A stretch of 64,000 nucleotides of DNA from Azolla caroliniana. Taxonomy: Eukaryota > Polypodiophyta. Location: positions 7,998,001 to 8,062,000 of the forward strand of contig JBHGNT010000007.1 in the NCBI GenBank assembly GCA_043228905.1, read 5' to 3'. The notes under the pieces were generated by a model. It saw only the letters and a program-made list of their open reading frames with translations. It did no database searches and had not been told where the DNA came from. Below are positions 60,765 through 64,000 of this stretch, one piece after another. The stretch's first letter is position 1; each line of letters begins with the position of its first letter. The position numbers were made by a program, and so were the translations under genes.

Positions 60765-62220
60765 ATGTCAGATTCATCTAGTAACCTTGAGCAAATTTTG
60801 GCGACCCTACAACAACTCAAACATGAGAATGCAAACTTGCAAAACTCTGTCTAAGAACTTTAGGCGGCCACAACGGTCATATCTCACCCAATTGTTGACT
60901 TTTCTGCCATAGACCCCAATGTCAACTTGGTAGATAAATTCAATGGAACAAGGTCATAGTTAAGAGGCACCATCAACTAGATTCGCCTTATTATTTGCCT
61001 TCAACCTCGACGTTATTTTGATGACTTTTGACGAGTTGGGCTCATCGACACGTTGCTAATAGGACAAGCCCAAGCTTGGTTTGCTCCTCTGGTGGAGACC
61101 TCTTCACCCCTCTTGACTTACTTCCAAGCATTTCTTACCGAATTTGAGGCAACTTTTGAGGAGACCGACAAACGACGAGCCACACTCAACAAACTATATG
61201 TGTTACAACAAGGAGAACATGCAGCATCAATCTATGCATCTAAATTTTGTCAACTCACATGCGATGTCGATTGGGACGAACAAGCCCTCCTCGATCAATT
61301 CCATCAAGGATTACAACGTGAGATAAAAAATCTTTTGCTTAACTTTCTTGAGCCCACATCTTTAAATGAGGCTAAGCTATGCACTGCGACAACCGTCTCT
61401 TTGAGTTCCGGCAAGAGGAACGTTGTCGTGAAGAAAACCGTCCACAAGCGGAATCGGTGCACCGGAGCGTAGGAACCGGCTCTTCATGCACGTACGTCTT
61501 ATGTTGTACAAAGAGAGAATTAGGTACATAGAAGATCCTAGGTAGGTAGATTCGGTAGGTAGGAAGTTAATGGAAAATGGCTCCTTTCTTGCCTATAAAA
61601 GGAGGGAGACAGGGAAGAGGAAAGGGATCGCGGTTAGAGAGGACGAAGTGTTATCGGGTTGTCGGCGGAAGGCTTCTCTCTCTTCCATACTCCGTAGCTT
61701 CTTTCGGTGCAGGTTTCGGGAGGCTCGCGCTGCTCTAAGGAATGCCCGAGTGCTTCCAGCAGCACCTCCAACCTACTCCTTTCCTTCTGAGCGTTTACGA
61801 ACAGGCATCGACATCTGTTCGCCGACCTGTTCGGTTGTAACCGACTTCGTGCTTCTTGTTGTTTGTCCTTGTTAATATATATAAACGTACATTCGTGTCT
61901 CTCTGCGTCGGTGTCCCACTCGCGTCTTTGTGTCGAAGGGTCGTGCCCCCTGTGAATCTACGCCCACACGTAGTGGGTCCCTTCCCTTCTCCTTTGTCTC
62001 TTGCTCTTCGGTACAAGACCCCCGAGGCCCCGCCTCATTCCACGCATCCGCGAGGAAAACCTCGACAACGTCCTCATCGAATCCATCCACCTTGGTTAGC
62101 CACTACACGAAATCACCTACCGTGGTTGACGGCCCCAACTCCCATGTCATCCTCCACTTCATCTTCAACTCCCGCTATAGATTCTAGCTCCCCAATGGAG
62201 ATTGATCGAATTTGCTACTA
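60765..62220 (+). pseudogene. gag of gypsy element F, split by a solo LTR
   Basis: ATG 60765 opens LEQILATLQQLKHENANLQ, ending in a TAA near 60853. The capsid-like reading resumes with AQAWFAPLVETSSPLLTYF, LQQGEHAASIYASKF and LDQFHQGLQREIKNLL (61053-61370), and then the CDNRLFEFRQEE block typical of gypsy gag. That block is cut at 61423 by the solo LTR and resumes in the same frame after 62067, ending with a SSPMEIDRI-type motif near 62205. No zinc knuckle or pol follows. Confidence 0.7.
61424..62067 (+). mobile_element. Solo LTR of the outer gypsy family
   Basis: 644 bp, TGTCG...CGACA, clearly homologous along its length to the 630-bp LTRs at 1079 and 17255 with small indels. It is flanked by ACGT (61420-61423 and 62068-62071). 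Ignoring it and one ACGT restores the gag frame of element F, which confirms the insertion boundaries. Confidence 0.9.
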
Positions 62221-62640
62221 ACCGTTGACTAGTACTCTGCGTTGATACCACTGCATGTCTCTATTGTGACGGGCCAACTTGTGAGATCAAGTGCAAAGTA
62301 GTGTGAGGGCTCTGTACCACTAATATTGGTAATGAGATAAGGTTGGATACAATCAATAGGCATTCTTGCCTTATATTGAGACCAATATTTAAGGTTGACA
62401 TTTGCAATGTAGTATTCTAGCTTTGTTCTCTTAGAATCTTCCCACTTCATCCTTAATAATTCCACTAACCTTTGCTCTATCATTACAAAATACATAGTAT
62501 CACCCAAAAGCTCAAAAAGATCATCCACACCCCATCTTTTGAACCATTTTCTTATGTCAACAATCCAACCGAATGAGAAGGAGAATGGATTTGGGAAAAA
62601 GGGTGGACGAAACAAATCCAATTGTTAGTGACAAAAGAGA
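62221..62640 (-). other. Unidentified 130-codon open stretch
   Basis: A minus-strand frame at 62229-62621 lacks an ATG at its start, has Trp/Tyr-rich composition (KWFKRWGVDDLFELLGDTMY), and no family I recognise. It might be a fragment of a transposon or host exon. Confidence 0.2.
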
Positions 62641-63878
62641 CAAGGGAACAGAAGGGAGGTGAAGGGAGCAAGTTTGAAGCATGAGAAAAATGATAAAGCT
62701 TATATTAGCAAGCCAATTTAATTAATGTCCAAGATGGATGTTGATCTAATTGAATCTAGTGCCTCTTTTTAGTTAAGTATGGTCACCTACCTTTTCTTGC
62801 ATTACATATGTATGTCAAATGAGCATAAACAATGTCTTATTTTAGTTAGAAATAAAGAATCTATAGTATAATGTGAGCAGATAAAAAATAGGGAAATTAT
62901 GTGAGTTTAGGGTTTACTTTTATCCTCAAAATATAGGTTTTATGAGGAAGAGCCACAATGTTTTCCTAAAATTAGAGAATTTGTTTGAGCAATGACCTAT
63001 GTTTTTGTATTGAAATGGGAGAAGCACCATGGAGCATTTCTTGACTAAATAAACTATACAATATAACTCTCAATTGACTATTTCCAAAACCACAAGCTTG
63101 TTTGTTGGGCATAACACTTCGGGCTATTAGGATTTCGGGTTTGGAAGTTGGGATACATTACACTCTTTTTTCATGGTGCCTTCATAGATTCTTGGGTAAT
63201 TAATTGAGGCATCTTCACAAAGCCAATGTGTCACAAGGGAAAGTTGTGGAAACTCCCACTTTAGCAACTAATCATCTGAATTGTGGAAATTCATCAAGTA
63301 CTTTTATGAAGGATGAAGAGAAAATTAAGCATAAAATAATCAGAATTTATCAGAGTTTTGGAGATTGGCCAAGCTTCAGTACTTAATTTATCCAAAAACA
63401 CAACAATTGTGCCTGTATTATATATCAAATTTTTGACACAATATTGCTTGATGTTGAACGCTTTTGCACTATACATATATAGAGAAACAATAGTGAAAAT
63501 GAGCTGCTATACATCCATAAAAACATCTTCAGTGTGTCTCTAATAACAGAGACAATTCATCCAGTAACAAAAAAACTATAGAAGAAGACAGAAAAGAAAA
63601 CTAAAGAACAGCCATTCTGTAGTCTTCATCAAGTAGCAACTTCTCAAATAGATTTTGAGACTGTTTTTTTTCATTACATATATAACTCTAAAGTATCTAT
63701 CTACCTATCTACCTACTACCCCTACATATCGTTTCTCTTAATCTTTGTAACAAAAAACTATAGAAAAGAACAGAAGAAGAAAACACAAGAGTATGTATGG
63801 ATATCTATCTATCTATCTATCTATATATATATATAATTATTTATATGTAGATGTATATGTAGAAGATGTATATAAAAA
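62641..63878. other. AT-rich interval, no gene recognised
   Basis: No supportable coding sequence. A CTAT/TA microsatellite lies at about 63800-63835. The last few hundred bases may be the 3' UTR of the minus-strand gene that follows. Confidence 0.5.
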
Positions 63879-64000
63879 CTACCTTTTCGCACAAAAGAGT
63901 AGAAGTGCAGCTGATAAAGAAGCTAATAGTCTGAACTTTGGGTTTAACCATATGGCTCCTTTTCCTCCATTCTTCTGTGCCATACCACTAGGAGATGTTG
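63879..64000 (-). CDS. Possible terminal exon of a gene continuing off the window
   Basis: On the minus strand a frame open from the window edge ends at TAG (63879-63881) with GAIWLNPKFRLLASLSAALLLFCAKR. This is a hydrophobic, single-membrane-segment-like tail with a basic end. The family is not recognised. It is supported only by composition and by an adjacent UTR-like AT-rich region. Confidence 0.35.
   Translation of the reverse strand, partial: TSPSGMAQKNGGKGAIWLNPKFRLLASLSAALLLFCAKR

Overview
The window is nuclear DNA of a land plant. Evidence: a spliced 23-exon gene with GT-AG introns, a plant-type cytidine deaminase, a receptor-kinase terminal exon, and dense Ty1/copia and Ty3/gypsy retrotransposons. 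Host DNA is AT-rich; the two intact-structured gypsy elements are clearly richer in GC. A non-seed plant (moss, lycophyte or fern) is my best inference. The host chromatin gene looks like a CHD6-9 (subfamily III) protein, a class absent from the four Arabidopsis CHD proteins. The outer gypsy element resembles lineages I associate with fungi and non-seed plants. This placement is inference, not proof.

Layout. 1-1078: old repeats, a solo copia LTR (521-976) and part of a minus-strand coding remnant. 1079-17884: an outer gypsy element (630-bp LTRs, about 1.4% diverged), split by a second, opposite-strand gypsy element at 4450-14263 (419-bp LTRs that look identical, 5-bp target duplication). The inner element carries gag, pol and an extra ORF of about 961 codons in the env position. 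17885-19759: a copia remnant lacking reverse transcriptase, with its 3' LTR. 20130-21835: a decayed DUF7869-type gene, probably transposon-derived. 22632-32065: the CHD-type remodeller, for which all 23 exons join in phase into 1844 codons. Palindromic E2F-type sites lie upstream and a PIP-box-like motif lies at the C-terminus. 32802-36013 (minus): the C-terminal half of a condensin CAP-G/Cnd3-like gene.

36960-46080 is a layered copia graveyard on the minus strand. It holds two interrupted elements, a solo LTR, a hAT-type non-autonomous transposon, a tRNA-headed SINE-like piece and further LTRs. 46200-50360 is mostly non-coding, with a large imperfect inverted repeat around a possible gene start that has E2F-type sites. 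50365-51792 is an intronless two-domain cytidine deaminase with a long low-complexity insert. 52680-52912 and 53939-54172 are isolated last exons of a GH43-like glycosidase and a receptor-like kinase. 55198-62220 is again retrotransposon debris, including a solo LTR of the same family as the outer gypsy element. The last 120 bases may be the terminal exon of a minus-strand gene running off the window.

The only host genes I consider probably functional are the CHD remodeller and the cytidine deaminase, with the CAP-G-like gene uncertain. The rest is a record of nested insertions whose order can be read from target-site duplications.
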